From NCBI GenBank assembly GCA_903938445.1, contig CAJADG010000071.1, forward strand, positions 1-64,000: 64,000 nt of DNA. The letters run 5' to 3'. This document shows, one piece after another, positions 53,293 through 63,167 of this stretch. The notes under the pieces were generated by a model. It did no database searches, was not told the DNA's origin, and was given only the letters and a program-made list of their open reading frames with translations. The stretch's first letter is position 1, and each line of letters opens with the position of its first letter. Made by a program: the position numbers and the translations under genes. The stretch is from an uncultured Bacteroidota bacterium. GTDB lineage: Bacteria > Bacteroidota > Bacteroidia > Chitinophagales > Chitinophagaceae.

Positions 53293-53754
53293 ATGGGAAT
53301 AGAAAAAGATATACAACAAACTAATTTTAGAAATGAATACCAAAAACTGGGTATCAATTTGTTGTATACTGCCAATTGGTTAAATGAGAATGTTGGCAAA
53401 TTTTTAGAGCAGGAAGAAATCACTCAACAACAATATAATATTTTAAGAATTTTACGTGGAAGTGAAGTGCCTTTGAGCACTTTGCAAATAAGAGAGCGCA
53501 TGTTGGATAAGATGAGTGATACGAGTAGAATTGTAGATCGTTTAATTGTAAAAGAATTAGTAGCAAAATCTATCTGCCCCACCGATAAAAGACTAGTTGA
53601 TATTACGCTTACAGACAAAGGCTATGCGTTGGTTGAAAAACTGGATCAACTAAATGATCAGATTGACGGACTATTAAAAGGAGTCACTGAAAACGAAGCA
53701 AAAACGATCAATGAAATTTTGGATAAGCTTCGCTCTAGTGCCGAAATAAAATAA
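53293..53754 (+). CDS. MarR-family transcriptional regulator
   Basis: This 153-residue dimeric winged-helix regulator shows the MarR pattern: QQYNILRILRGSEVPLSTLQIRERML, recognition helix SRIVDRLIVKELV, wing DKRLVDITLTDKGYALVEKL and a C-terminal dimerisation helix. The start ATG lies 3 bases after the VanZ-like gene. No inverted repeat was noticed near it; it may control the operon or a distant gene. The ligand is unknown. Confidence 0.93.
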   Translation: MGIEKDIQQTNFRNEYQKLGINLLYTANWLNENVGKFLEQEEITQQQYNILRILRGSEVPLSTLQIRERMLDKMSDTSRIVDRLIVKELVAKSICPTDKRLVDITLTDKGYALVEKLDQLNDQIDGLLKGVTENEAKTINEILDKLRSSAEIK

Positions 53755-53772
53755 ATAAATTATTAAAGTATA

Positions 53773-55236
53773 ATGCGTTTTATCTTAAGCTTGCTTGGAA
53801 TTATATGTTATTTAAATTTAACAGCCCAGCCCTCGTTAACGAATAAAAATGTTTTTGAATTTAGAGGGGTGTGGGTGGCTACCGTTGTGAATATCGATTG
53901 GCCTAGTAAAGCAGGGCTTAGTAATGATTTACAAAAAAAAGAGTTTATTGATTTACTTGAAATGCACCAGAATAATGGCATGAATGCCATTATTCTGCAA
54001 GTAAGACCTGCAGGTGATGCAATATACCCATCAACCTTAGAACCTTGGAGTGAATATTTAAATGGCAAACAAGGACTACCTCCTTCTCCATTTTATGATC
54101 CGCTTCAATTTATGATTGCTGAAACACATAAACGAGGAATGGAATTTCATGCATGGATTAATCCTTATCGAGCGGTTTTTAATACCAAAAAATCAAGTGT
54201 TGCTCCCAATCATCTTACCAAAACACATCCAAGCTGGTTTGTTGAATACGATAACAAACAAATATTCAACCCAGGACTTCCAGAGGTATGGCAACATACG
54301 AACCGAGTAGTAAGAGACCTTGTTTCAAGATACGATATTGATGCCATTCATTTAGACGATTATTTTTATCCATACAAAGTACCTGGCAAAGAATTTAATG
54401 ACGAAGCCACTTACAAAAAATATAGTCGTGGATTAAATAAAGAAGATTGGAGAAGGAGTAATTGCGACACTATTATAAAACAATTGTCTGCAACCATTCA
54501 CAATACTAAGCCAGGAGTTCAATTTGGGATTAGTCCTTTTGGAGTTTGGAGAAATAAATCAAAAGACCCAAGTGGAAGTAATACAAAAGCAGGTGTCACG
54601 AATTATGATGATTTGTACGCTGATATTATGTTGTGGTTACAAAAAGGATGGATTGATTATGTGATACCACAATTGTATTGGGAACATGGTCACCCACTTG
54701 CAGATTATGATGAATTGGTAAATTGGTGGAATCAACATAATTACAATCGTAACTTATATATTGGTCATGGCGTTTACCGAGCAGGAAGTAGCCCAGCATG
54801 GAGAAATGGATCTGAGATTCCATATCAAATAAAGCAATTAAGAATTTTAAAAAATACTAGAGGTAGCGCTTATTTTAGTAGCGTTAACTTTAAAAATAAT
54901 CCAAACCATTGGAGTGATAGTTTGCAAAATCATTATTACAAAAAACCATCTTTGCAACCCACTATGCCTTGGCTAGTGCAATATGATGTAGCTACCCCTA
55001 TTGCAAATAAAAAATCTGAAAAGAATTATCAGATTGAAAATGTTGATAATAAAAAAGTGAAACAATTAGCCATTTTAAGTCTTAGTAATAAAGAGTATGA
55101 AGTTGAAGCTATCTTGCCAGGTGATACAAAGTTTATTAACTTGAATGCATTGGGAATAGAAAAGCAAGCAAATACACTATATTGGCTAGTTGCTGTGGGC
55201 ATGCAGAATCAATTGAGCAAACTTGTAGCTTTGTAA
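53773..55236 (+). CDS. Exported glycoside-hydrolase-like protein (GHL10 / DUF187)
   Basis: This 487-residue exported protein has a signal peptide (residues 1-18) and a GHL10 TIM barrel: FRGVWVATVVNIDWPSK at the start, QVRPAGDAIYPS, GMEFHAWINPYR, DAIHLDDYFYPY with an acidic pair, and PQLYWEHGHP. A C-terminal beta domain of about 90 residues follows. Relatives are predicted or shown to act on peptidoglycan or amylose-like glycans; the substrate here is not known. The gene ends 21 bases from the convergent kup gene. Confidence 0.87.
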   Translation: MRFILSLLGIICYLNLTAQPSLTNKNVFEFRGVWVATVVNIDWPSKAGLSNDLQKKEFIDLLEMHQNNGMNAIILQVRPAGDAIYPSTLEPWSEYLNGKQGLPPSPFYDPLQFMIAETHKRGMEFHAWINPYRAVFNTKKSSVAPNHLTKTHPSWFVEYDNKQIFNPGLPEVWQHTNRVVRDLVSRYDIDAIHLDDYFYPYKVPGKEFNDEATYKKYSRGLNKEDWRRSNCDTIIKQLSATIHNTKPGVQFGISPFGVWRNKSKDPSGSNTKAGVTNYDDLYADIMLWLQKGWIDYVIPQLYWEHGHPLADYDELVNWWNQHNYNRNLYIGHGVYRAGSSPAWRNGSEIPYQIKQLRILKNTRGSAYFSSVNFKNNPNHWSDSLQNHYYKKPSLQPTMPWLVQYDVATPIANKKSEKNYQIENVDNKKVKQLAILSLSNKEYEVEAILPGDTKFINLNALGIEKQANTLYWLVAVGMQNQLSKLVAL

Positions 55237-55257
55237 GCTTTAAAATATCATAAAAAA

Positions 55258-57234
55258 TTACTGATTTTCAAACACCCTTCTCAAAGGCAAATTCTCATTG
55301 GCTTTGATAATTAAAGGTACGTGCTCAATAATAGTCATATCATTATCCAACCCAAATGCTTTTTGATCACTCTGTGATAATTGTTTGATATTAAAATAGG
55401 TATCCATAATAAAGTCTTCTCTAATAGAAAGTTCATTTTCAATACTAAAGAAACTTTCAATAATAACATATGTAATATCCGCATGAAAATCTTTGCTTTT
55501 TAAAGACTCATACTTACTATAAATTCCTAATTCATGGGTCTCATTTAACTCCTGCATTACTTTCTTAAATAATACATTCACTCTTGGTTGAATTCTGAAT
55601 CCTAATTTAAAATCAACACGCATCACTTTATCATCCACCAATTCTCTAACCGAATATTCCATTCCATATGGAGAGTCGGTTCGATCAATATGTATAAACC
55701 AATAAATATCTGCGCGCTTTGGTTTACGATTTAAAATAGAATCAATAATTCTATGTTCAATTTCACGATGGTTATTGGCTTTAGTTAAATACACTAAATG
55801 CGTTGCGTATTTGGGAATATCCTTATCACCACTCAATTCCACCAAGGGTTCTAAATAATCTTTAATCTTAACGAAATCCAAGTAACGATTGGCAATTTTT
55901 CGTGCGCGATGCCAAATCATCATCACAAAAATCATACTTAAAGAAAAAACAAAAGTGATATAGCTTTCTTTTACTTTGATAATATTGGCAATAAAAAAGG
56001 AAATCTCAACTACGCTAAATATTAAAATAATAATGGCGACAATCGATTGACTCCATCTTTTCACATTCAACATATAAAAATTCATCAAAATGGTTGTCAT
56101 GATCATCGTAATAATAATAGAGAAACCATAAGCTGCTTCCATATGTTCACTCTTTCTAAAAAAGAATAACATGGTAATACAACCCGCCCATAATAATAAA
56201 TTCAAACTTGGAATATAAATTTGACCTTTTTGATCTGTAGGAAATTTAATAGTTACACGTGGCCAAAAATTTAAACTGATGGCTTCTGAGATTAAAGTAA
56301 ATGAGCCGCTAATTAATGCTTGGCTTGCGATAATCGCAGCAACGGTTGCAATACAAATACCTGCTAATAAAAACCAATGCGGCATTAATTCATAAAAAGG
56401 ATTCAATCCCTCCATAGGTTGGCCCATATGTGCAATTAACCAAGCACCTTGACCCATATAATTAATCACAAGGGCTGTTTTTACAAACATCCAACTTACT
56501 TGAATATTTTGACGACCACAATGACCTAAATCGCTATAAAGCGCTTCTGCTCCTGTGGTACACAAGAAAACGGCTCCTAATAACCAAAAGCCATTGGGGT
56601 AATGCACTAACAGATCATAAGCATAATAAGGATTCAATGATTTTAAAATTTCAGCGTGATGAATTACCTGTAAAAACCCTAAAATTAAAATCATCGAAAA
56701 CCAAATCAACATAATAGGACCAAATGCAAATCCTACAATTTTAGTTCCAAAACGTTGAAAGAAAAACAATAATGAAATAATAGCCATTACAATACCTACT
56801 GTTAAATTATTTCCAGGTACAATAATATTTTCCAATCCTCTAACACCACCTAAACCTTCCACTGCTGATGCTACAGAAATGGGAGGGGTAATCATACCAT
56901 CGGCCAAGAGCATTGCTGCACCTATAATTGCAGGCACATAAACCCATTTTACATATCTTCTTATTAAAGCAAAAAGAGAGAATATTCCTCCCTCTCCTCT
57001 ATTGTCTGCTCTTAATGTTAAGAAAACATATTTAAAAGTAGTTTGTAAAGTTAAAGTCCAAAACACACAAGAAATAGCACCATACACCAACTGCTCAGTA
57101 ATTACTTTGTGGTTGATAATTGATTTGAAAACATATAAAGGAGAAGTTCCGATATCTCCATAAATAATTCCTAAAGTAACGATTAATCCTGCTACAGAAA
57201 GTTTGTGGGCATGCCCACTAGTTGTATGTGCCAT
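55258..57234 (-). CDS. kup: KUP-family potassium uptake protein
   Basis: Kup takes up potassium with protons across the inner membrane. The 658-residue protein has the family start GLIVTLGIIYGDIGTSPLYVFKSI, the DNRGEGGIFSLFALI motif, some twelve TM helices through about residue 450, and a C-terminal cytoplasmic domain of about 190 residues. The GDIGTSPLY and ADGMITPPIS motifs are typical. It is followed by the convergent GHL10 gene. A 15-bp inverted repeat lies 60-95 bases upstream of the start, just before a -33/-7-like pair (TTTG ... TAAACTTTG, inexact). Confidence 0.95.
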   Translation of the reverse strand: MAHTTSGHAHKLSVAGLIVTLGIIYGDIGTSPLYVFKSIINHKVITEQLVYGAISCVFWTLTLQTTFKYVFLTLRADNRGEGGIFSLFALIRRYVKWVYVPAIIGAAMLLADGMITPPISVASAVEGLGGVRGLENIIVPGNNLTVGIVMAIISLLFFFQRFGTKIVGFAFGPIMLIWFSMILILGFLQVIHHAEILKSLNPYYAYDLLVHYPNGFWLLGAVFLCTTGAEALYSDLGHCGRQNIQVSWMFVKTALVINYMGQGAWLIAHMGQPMEGLNPFYELMPHWFLLAGICIATVAAIIASQALISGSFTLISEAISLNFWPRVTIKFPTDQKGQIYIPSLNLLLWAGCITMLFFFRKSEHMEAAYGFSIIITMIMTTILMNFYMLNVKRWSQSIVAIIILIFSVVEISFFIANIIKVKESYITFVFSLSMIFVMMIWHRARKIANRYLDFVKIKDYLEPLVELSGDKDIPKYATHLVYLTKANNHREIEHRIIDSILNRKPKRADIYWFIHIDRTDSPYGMEYSVRELVDDKVMRVDFKLGFRIQPRVNVLFKKVMQELNETHELGIYSKYESLKSKDFHADITYVIIESFFSIENELSIREDFIMDTYFNIKQLSQSDQKAFGLDNDMTIIEHVPLIIKANENLPLRRVFENQ

Positions 57235-57293
57235 GAAGGTTTTTGATTGGAAGACAAAGTTTATAAAAATAATATAAACAAAGTGTTTACTTG

Positions 57294-57328
57294 GTAAATA
57301 TTTTATAAGTTTTTTATAAAATATTTAC
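57294..57328. repeat. 15-bp perfect inverted repeat upstream of kup
   Basis: GTAAATATTTTATAA (57294-57308) and TTATAAAATATTTAC (57314-57328) are perfect inverted copies around a five-base loop. The site lies between the SRPBCC gene stop (57349) and the kup promoter region. No T tract follows on the minus strand, so it is more likely an operator or a mRNA end structure than a classical terminator. Confidence 0.55.
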
Positions 57329-57348
57329 ACCAGTCCTCTTTCCAAAAA

Positions 57349-57822
57349 CTAAGGCTTGTAAGTACCAAACATCTTTTCTACAGCTTGGAATCGGTAATCA
57401 AAAATTCCTTGAAGTTGTTTTTTAACTAAAATGACCTGCGCTATATCTCCTAAAAATCCTAATGGAATTTTATAATGAACAATATCTTCCATACAAACTC
57501 CACTAGGAATGGTCTTAAAGTGGTGTTGGTGATGCCAAAGGCTATAAGGTCCAAATCTTTGTTCATCCACAAAATACTTACCGTCTTGCACATGTGTAAT
57601 TTCTGTCATCCAATACATCGGAATACCTAATAACGGACTCACTGTATATTCAATGATCTGTCCTGCATACATTTTTTCACCATGATGCTTACTAATAATA
57701 TTAAACCCCATGTGCTGAGGGGTGATTTTTGCAAGGTTGGCTGGGCTACTAAAAAAATCCCAGGCTTGATCCAAGCTGATAGGTAAATTCTGAACGGTGT
57801 GGAGGCTATATACTTTTGACAT
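57349..57822 (-). CDS. SRPBCC-family protein
   Basis: This 157-residue protein has the START/Bet v1-like hydrophobic-cavity fold: VQNLPISLDQAWDFFSSPANLAKITP at the N-terminus, the EYTVSPLLGIPMYWMTEITHVQDG region, the DEQRFGPYSLWHHQHHF strand with its aromatic residues, and a long C-terminal helix. Many such proteins are annotated as ligand-binding or cell-division inhibitor-like without direct evidence; no function is claimed. It is upstream of kup on the same strand, 114 bases apart. Confidence 0.87.
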   Translation of the reverse strand: MSKVYSLHTVQNLPISLDQAWDFFSSPANLAKITPQHMGFNIISKHHGEKMYAGQIIEYTVSPLLGIPMYWMTEITHVQDGKYFVDEQRFGPYSLWHHQHHFKTIPSGVCMEDIVHYKIPLGFLGDIAQVILVKKQLQGIFDYRFQAVEKMFGTYKP

Positions 57823-57888
57823 ATTACTATAACAAGGAATGATCGCTTTTGTTGTGCTTATTCGCTAGAAAGCCTTTAATTTTATAAA

Positions 57889-60800
57889 ATGATGAACAAG
57901 TTGGAACAAGCAAAGGCTTTTGAGGCAGTTTATGAAGGATTAAACGAACAACAAAAAATTGCCGTAAACACCATTGAAGGTCCCGTGATGGTAATCGCTG
58001 GACCGGGAACGGGTAAAACACAAATTCTAGGCGCTAGAATTGGTAAAATATTATTGGAAACCGATACTGCTCCCGAAAATATACTTTGTCTTACTTATAC
58101 CGACGCAGGCGCAATTGCCATGCGTAAACGACTGGTTAGTTTCATTGGAACAAGCGCTTACAAAGTCAACATTTCCACTTTTCACTCCTTTTGTAATGAT
58201 ATTATTCAGGATAATTTATCACTGTTTGATAAAACCAGTCTAGACCCCATTTCAGAACTGGAGAAAATTGAATTGCTAAAAAAATTAATAGACTCTTTTG
58301 ATAAAAACAATCCCTTAAAAAGATACAGAGGGGATATATATTTTGAAATGAGCAATTTGGCCAAATTATTTAGTGCCATGAAAAAAGAAGGCTGGAAACC
58401 ATCCTTCCTTATCGAAAAAATAGAGGAGTATATTAAAGAGATCCCTTTTCGAGATGAATTTATTTATAAAAGAAAATACAAACAATTTGAAGCAGGGGCT
58501 TTAAAACAAGGATTGGTAGACAATGAGCTTGAAAAAATGGCCAAGCTAAAAGCAGCAGTTCAAAGCTTTGACGTATACCAACAGCTAATGAAAGAGCGCA
58601 ATAGATATGACTTTGAAGACATGATCAATTGGGTAATCAAAGCATTCAAAGAAAATAAAAATTTATTGGCTCAATACCAGGAACGCTTTTTATATATATT
58701 GGTAGATGAATTTCAAGATACAAGTGGAACTCAAAATGAATTGGTTCAACTACTTGTAAATTACTGGGACCAACCAAACTTGTTTGTTGTAGGTGATGAT
58801 GACCAAAGTATTTTTAGATTCCAAGGTGCCAACGTTGAAAACATGTTACACTTTCAAAATCAATATGCACAGGATATTTTGACGATAGTGTTGGAGAATA
58901 ATTATCGATCGACACAGCCTATTCTAGACGCTTCTACCATTGTAATTAATAATAATCAGGAAAGATTGGTCAATAAAATACAAGGTTTAGAGAAAAAATT
59001 AATTGCAGCACATCCCGACAATCACACAAATTCTATTGCACCAAAAGTGGTTGCTTATCAATTACCAGAGGAGGAAATGATAGATATTACGGAACAAATT
59101 GTACAACTTACTCAAAAAGGAATTGCTCCAAATCAAATAGCGGTTTTATACAAAGAGCATCAATATGGGGAAGAGATTGCACACTTTCTTCAACAAAAAA
59201 ATATACCTGTTTATACTAGACGTACCGCCAATTTACTGGATCAAATTTTAGTAAAACAAATCATAACTATTTTGGATTACTTGGTTTGTGAACTAGACCA
59301 ACCCTATGAAGGTGCAAACTTATTATTTGAAATTCTTCACTTTAAATGGTGGAATATATCTCCTATAACAATTGCCAAGCTTACATTTGAAGCGAATCAA
59401 TTAAAAAATGGCAATCCAGAAAATTCTTTTAGAAAAGTTTTGGTAGATAAAACTCAGCAAGTACAAGGCAGTTTATTTCAAGAAGGTGGAGTACCTGAAT
59501 TGGCAAAGGCAGTGCAAGTTTTAGAATCCTTAATAAATGAGGTACCAAATGTAACCCTCTTAAACTTGATTGAACAGGTATTGCAAAAAACAGGTATTAT
59601 TCAATCCATATTACAATCTAGTAACAAAGGTTTTGAATTGGAAGTAATTACTAAGTTTTTTGACTTCATCAAAGAGGAAACGCATCGTCGTCCAAGTTTA
59701 AATTTAAAAGACTTGGCAACCATGCTTGAACTAATGCAAAAGGAAGGTATTCGATTACCACTACCCATTACAACAGGCGGTGTAAGTGGTGTGAATTTAC
59801 TTACCAACCACGGAAGTAAGGGATTGGAATTTGAATACGTATTTGTAGCTGGCACCAATGCGCATTTTTGGGAAAAGAAAAGAGCAGCTAATAACATTGG
59901 ATATAGTTTACCAGACACCGTATTAAGTACATTAGAAAACGCAGACGACAAAGAAGAGCTAAGAAGATTATTTTATGTTGCTATTACACGTGCTAAAAAA
60001 GAAATACAAATTTCTTATGCATTAAATCGTGCCGATGGAAAAGTAGCAGAACCTAGTCAATTTGTTATAGAACTTATGGATGGAGATGAAAAAAATATAG
60101 TTAAAAAGCAGCTTGAAGAAAATATTAAAATACAATACAAATTACTCCATATACAAAGTACGGTAACACCAGAAATTAAACAACTTGAAGATAATTTTAT
60201 TGGACCTAAGGTAGAACAGTTCACCATGAATGTGACGGCATTGAATAACTATTTAAAATGTCCATTACATTTTTACTATAATAGTTTGATACGTGTTCCT
60301 TCAGGAAAATCTGAGGCCACTACTTTTGGCTCTGCTGTGCATGACGCATTGAATAAGTTATTTAAGAAAATGCAGGAGCGAGAAAATGTATTTCCTGATA
60401 AACAGGAATTAGTACAAGACTTTAACTATTATATGGCAAGGCATCGTGAAGCATTTACTCAAGTAGAATATAATAGAAGAAGAGAGCAGGGAGAAATCGT
60501 GCTTACTCAATATTATGACCAGTATGTTCAAAATTGGCATAAGGTTGTTACTACCGAATATAGAATTAATAATGTGATCCTAGATGGCATCCCATTAAAA
60601 GGTGCAATTGATAAAATTGAGTTTAATGGAAAACAAGTAGTGGTAGTGGACTACAAAACAGGAAGTGTTGAAAATGCAAAAGAAAAACTATTTCCACCCA
60701 ATGAAAAGTATCCCAACGGTGGAGATTATTGGAGACAAGCGGTATTTTATAAAATACTATTAAATCATCATCCTAAACAATGGGAAGTAACCACTGCCGA

Positions 60801-61041
60801 GTTTGATTTTGTAGAGCCCAATAAAAAGAAGGAATTTGAAAAAGCGACAGTTGCTATTAATGAAGCAGATATTACAACGGTTACGCAACAAATTCATACA
60901 GTTTGGCAAAAAATACAAAACAAGGACTTTTACACGGGTTGTGGCAAACCAGATTGCCATTGGTGCAATTTTGTAAAAAACAATGAATTGACGGTGGCCT
61001 TGCATCAAATCCCAGATGGGGATTTGGAAGAATCTGACTAA
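57889..61041 (+). CDS. UvrD/Rep-type helicase fused to a PD-(D/E)XK nuclease with Fe-S cysteines
   Basis: This is a 1050-residue superfamily 1A helicase-nuclease. The helicase part has the Walker A AGPGTGKT (about residue 37), TYTDAGAIAMRKRL, VDEFQDTSG, GDDDQSIFRFQGAN, NYRSTQPIL, NHGSKGLEFEYVFV and the VAITRAKKEI motif. The C-terminal nuclease (about 770-1035) has GAIDKIEF and VVDYKTG near residue 920. Four cysteines, one in NYLKCPLHFY (about 790) and three in CGKPDCHWC (about 1017-1025), match the iron-sulfur arrangement of AddB-type nucleases. It probably processes DNA ends for recombination repair. The ATG at 57892 is an alternative start. Confidence 0.92.
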   Translation: MMNKLEQAKAFEAVYEGLNEQQKIAVNTIEGPVMVIAGPGTGKTQILGARIGKILLETDTAPENILCLTYTDAGAIAMRKRLVSFIGTSAYKVNISTFHSFCNDIIQDNLSLFDKTSLDPISELEKIELLKKLIDSFDKNNPLKRYRGDIYFEMSNLAKLFSAMKKEGWKPSFLIEKIEEYIKEIPFRDEFIYKRKYKQFEAGALKQGLVDNELEKMAKLKAAVQSFDVYQQLMKERNRYDFEDMINWVIKAFKENKNLLAQYQERFLYILVDEFQDTSGTQNELVQLLVNYWDQPNLFVVGDDDQSIFRFQGANVENMLHFQNQYAQDILTIVLENNYRSTQPILDASTIVINNNQERLVNKIQGLEKKLIAAHPDNHTNSIAPKVVAYQLPEEEMIDITEQIVQLTQKGIAPNQIAVLYKEHQYGEEIAHFLQQKNIPVYTRRTANLLDQILVKQIITILDYLVCELDQPYEGANLLFEILHFKWWNISPITIAKLTFEANQLKNGNPENSFRKVLVDKTQQVQGSLFQEGGVPELAKAVQVLESLINEVPNVTLLNLIEQVLQKTGIIQSILQSSNKGFELEVITKFFDFIKEETHRRPSLNLKDLATMLELMQKEGIRLPLPITTGGVSGVNLLTNHGSKGLEFEYVFVAGTNAHFWEKKRAANNIGYSLPDTVLSTLENADDKEELRRLFYVAITRAKKEIQISYALNRADGKVAEPSQFVIELMDGDEKNIVKKQLEENIKIQYKLLHIQSTVTPEIKQLEDNFIGPKVEQFTMNVTALNNYLKCPLHFYYNSLIRVPSGKSEATTFGSAVHDALNKLFKKMQERENVFPDKQELVQDFNYYMARHREAFTQVEYNRRREQGEIVLTQYYDQYVQNWHKVVTTEYRINNVILDGIPLKGAIDKIEFNGKQVVVVDYKTGSVENAKEKLFPPNEKYPNGGDYWRQAVFYKILLNHHPKQWEVTTAEFDFVEPNKKKEFEKATVAINEADITTVTQQIHTVWQKIQNKDFYTGCGKPDCHWCNFVKNNELTVALHQIPDGDLEESD

Positions 61042-61051
61042 GTTTGCAAAT

Positions 61052-62470
61052 ATGATCAGCAGCATGTTAAGACTTCCCAATTTGTGCAAAGTATTTTTTG
61101 CCCTTTATTTATTTCAAGGGTTGGTGTCATGTGCTAATATTGTTCCTCCAAGTGGCGGTCCTAGGGATAGTATACCACCATACCGAATTTTTGCAAGACC
61201 AAAAGATTCTGCGACCAATATTCAACCCAAAGAAATCATTATTGCATTTAATGAATATATAGCTACTACCAATATTCAAGAGAATTTAGTGGTGAATCCT
61301 TCCATAAAAAATACACCCTTAATAGAATCTAAATTAAATACAGTTCGTATTCGTTTAAATGATTCTTTAAGTGCTAATACTACCTATCGTATTCAATTTG
61401 GAACTGCTATAAGAGATGTAAATGAAGGAAATATCGCACAAGATTTTTCCTATGTTTTTAGTACAGGAAATCAAATTGATTCTGGCAAATTACAAGGCAC
61501 GGTTAAATTAGCTGAAACTGGAAGAGTGGATAGTACTTTGATCGTTGTATTGCAACCCAAAGAAAATGACTCAGCCATTTTTAAAAACAAACCATTGTAC
61601 TATGCTAAATTAAATAGTAAAGGAAAGTTTTCATTTGATTTTTTACCCTTTAAGCAATTTAATATTTTTGTAATTCCCAATGACTACAATAAAAAATACG
61701 ATGACAGTACTAAGTACTTTGCATTTTCCAATGAGCCAGTTACAGTAGCAAGAAATCAAGATTCTATTAGGTTGTATGCATTTCAAGCTTATCCAAAAAC
61801 AGAAAAGAAAAGAACAACAAACAATAAGCAATTAAAAAGAAATGCGCCAACTTTAAAATTCTTAAGAAATTTAGATGGCAAGGAACAAGATTTATTACAC
61901 TCTTTACAATTTGTTTTTGATGTACCTGTATACTTGAATGACAGCTTTCCGATAGTACTTGCAGATACCTTTAATAAACCAGTTAACAACTATATTGTAA
62001 AAATTGATTCTGCCAATGCAAATACAGTCTCTATTGAATATCCTTGGATAGCAAACACTCCTTTTCATTTAATTGTGCCACAAAATTCAATTAAAGACAG
62101 TTTAAATAATACACTTTCTAAAGCAGATACTTTATCCTTTATTACAAAACCGAATACTGCTTATGGATCTTGTTTAATAAGAGTTACTGGTTATGAAAAT
62201 TTTAAGAACCCCATTCTTCTATTAACACAGGAAGACAAAGTAAAATTTAAGTTTAACATACATCAAAACTTGTTGAATATACCACAATTACCTCCTGGTG
62301 AATTTCAATTAAAAATTTTGGAGGATGAAAATAATAACGGAAAATGGGATACCGGAAAATATGGTTTTGGAAATACACCTAAGCAACCTGAAAAAGTTTG
62401 GATACTCCCTTATAAATTGAATATTAGAGCAGATTGGGAAAATGAATTGAATATTACTATTAATAAGTAA
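61052..62470 (+). CDS. Lipoprotein with N-terminal Ig-like (Big_5) domain
   Basis: This 472-residue lipoprotein has a signal with lipobox cysteine in LYLFQGLVSCANIVPPSGG, followed by the PPSGGPRDSIPP stretch that starts many Bacteroidota Ig-like domain lipoproteins. The domain at about residues 35-130 matches the bacterial Ig-like Big_5 pattern (FNEYIATTNIQENLVVNPS, LSANTTYRIQFG). The rest contains beta-rich repeats and ends with ENNNGKWDTGKYGF, a calcium-loop-like stretch. The frame is open from 61016, overlapping the helicase; the ATG at 61052 begins the signal peptide. Function is unknown; an outer-membrane location is inferred. Confidence 0.82.
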   Translation: MISSMLRLPNLCKVFFALYLFQGLVSCANIVPPSGGPRDSIPPYRIFARPKDSATNIQPKEIIIAFNEYIATTNIQENLVVNPSIKNTPLIESKLNTVRIRLNDSLSANTTYRIQFGTAIRDVNEGNIAQDFSYVFSTGNQIDSGKLQGTVKLAETGRVDSTLIVVLQPKENDSAIFKNKPLYYAKLNSKGKFSFDFLPFKQFNIFVIPNDYNKKYDDSTKYFAFSNEPVTVARNQDSIRLYAFQAYPKTEKKRTTNNKQLKRNAPTLKFLRNLDGKEQDLLHSLQFVFDVPVYLNDSFPIVLADTFNKPVNNYIVKIDSANANTVSIEYPWIANTPFHLIVPQNSIKDSLNNTLSKADTLSFITKPNTAYGSCLIRVTGYENFKNPILLLTQEDKVKFKFNIHQNLLNIPQLPPGEFQLKILEDENNNGKWDTGKYGFGNTPKQPEKVWILPYKLNIRADWENELNITINK

Positions 62471-62487
62471 TTTTACACTTTCAAATC

Positions 62488-63105
62488 ATGATGCAATTAC
62501 CTTCCTCCCTTTTAGAAAATGCTGTAGCAGAATTTGCCAAACTACCAGGTATTGGAAAAAAGACTGCTTTACGTTTGGTATTGCATTTATTAAAACAAGA
62601 TAAAGGGGTAACTACCCTATTTGGCGATACCCTTCAAAAAATGCGGAACGAAATTCAGTTCTGTCAAAAATGCTACAATATTAGTGATGGCTCCATTTGC
62701 TCCATTTGCTCAAATTCAGGAAGGCAAAAAGACACGATTTGTGTAGTTGAAAATATTAGAGATGTAATTGCTATTGAAAACACCCAACAATATCATGGAA
62801 CTTATCATGTATTAGGAGGTATTATTTCCCCTTTAGATGGTATTGGGCCAGAGCAGTTGACCATTGAATCCCTTGTTGAAAGAGTGCAAAAAGACCATGT
62901 AACTGAACTTGTTTTTGCATTAAACCCTACTATTCAAGGAGATACAACCATCTATTATATTCAAAAGAAGCTAGCATCTGTCCATTGTAGCATTACCACT
63001 ATTGCTCGTGGGATTGCTTTTGGAGGTGAACTAGAATATGCCGACGAAATGACGCTTGGAAAGAGTATTTCTAATCGCCAACCCATTGGCCAATATATAA
63101 AATAG
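62488..63105 (+). CDS. recR: Recombination mediator RecR
   Basis: RecR works with RecO and RecF to load RecA on gapped DNA. The 205-residue protein has the N-terminal helix-hairpin-helix (FAKLPGIGKKTALRLVLHLL), the zinc finger CQKCYNISDGSICSIC, the TOPRIM domain (ICVVENIRDVIAIEN, YHVLGGIISPLDGIGPEQL) and a Walker B-like closing region with GIAFGGELEYADEMTLGKS. Two successive ATGs (62488, 62491) are possible starts. It lies 17 bases after the lipoprotein gene. Confidence 0.97.
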   Translation: MMQLPSSLLENAVAEFAKLPGIGKKTALRLVLHLLKQDKGVTTLFGDTLQKMRNEIQFCQKCYNISDGSICSICSNSGRQKDTICVVENIRDVIAIENTQQYHGTYHVLGGIISPLDGIGPEQLTIESLVERVQKDHVTELVFALNPTIQGDTTIYYIQKKLASVHCSITTIARGIAFGGELEYADEMTLGKSISNRQPIGQYIK

Positions 63106-63167
63106 GTTATTTCAATAATTATGTATAATTTCGATGTTCAAACATTGAATTATTAAACTTTTACCTT

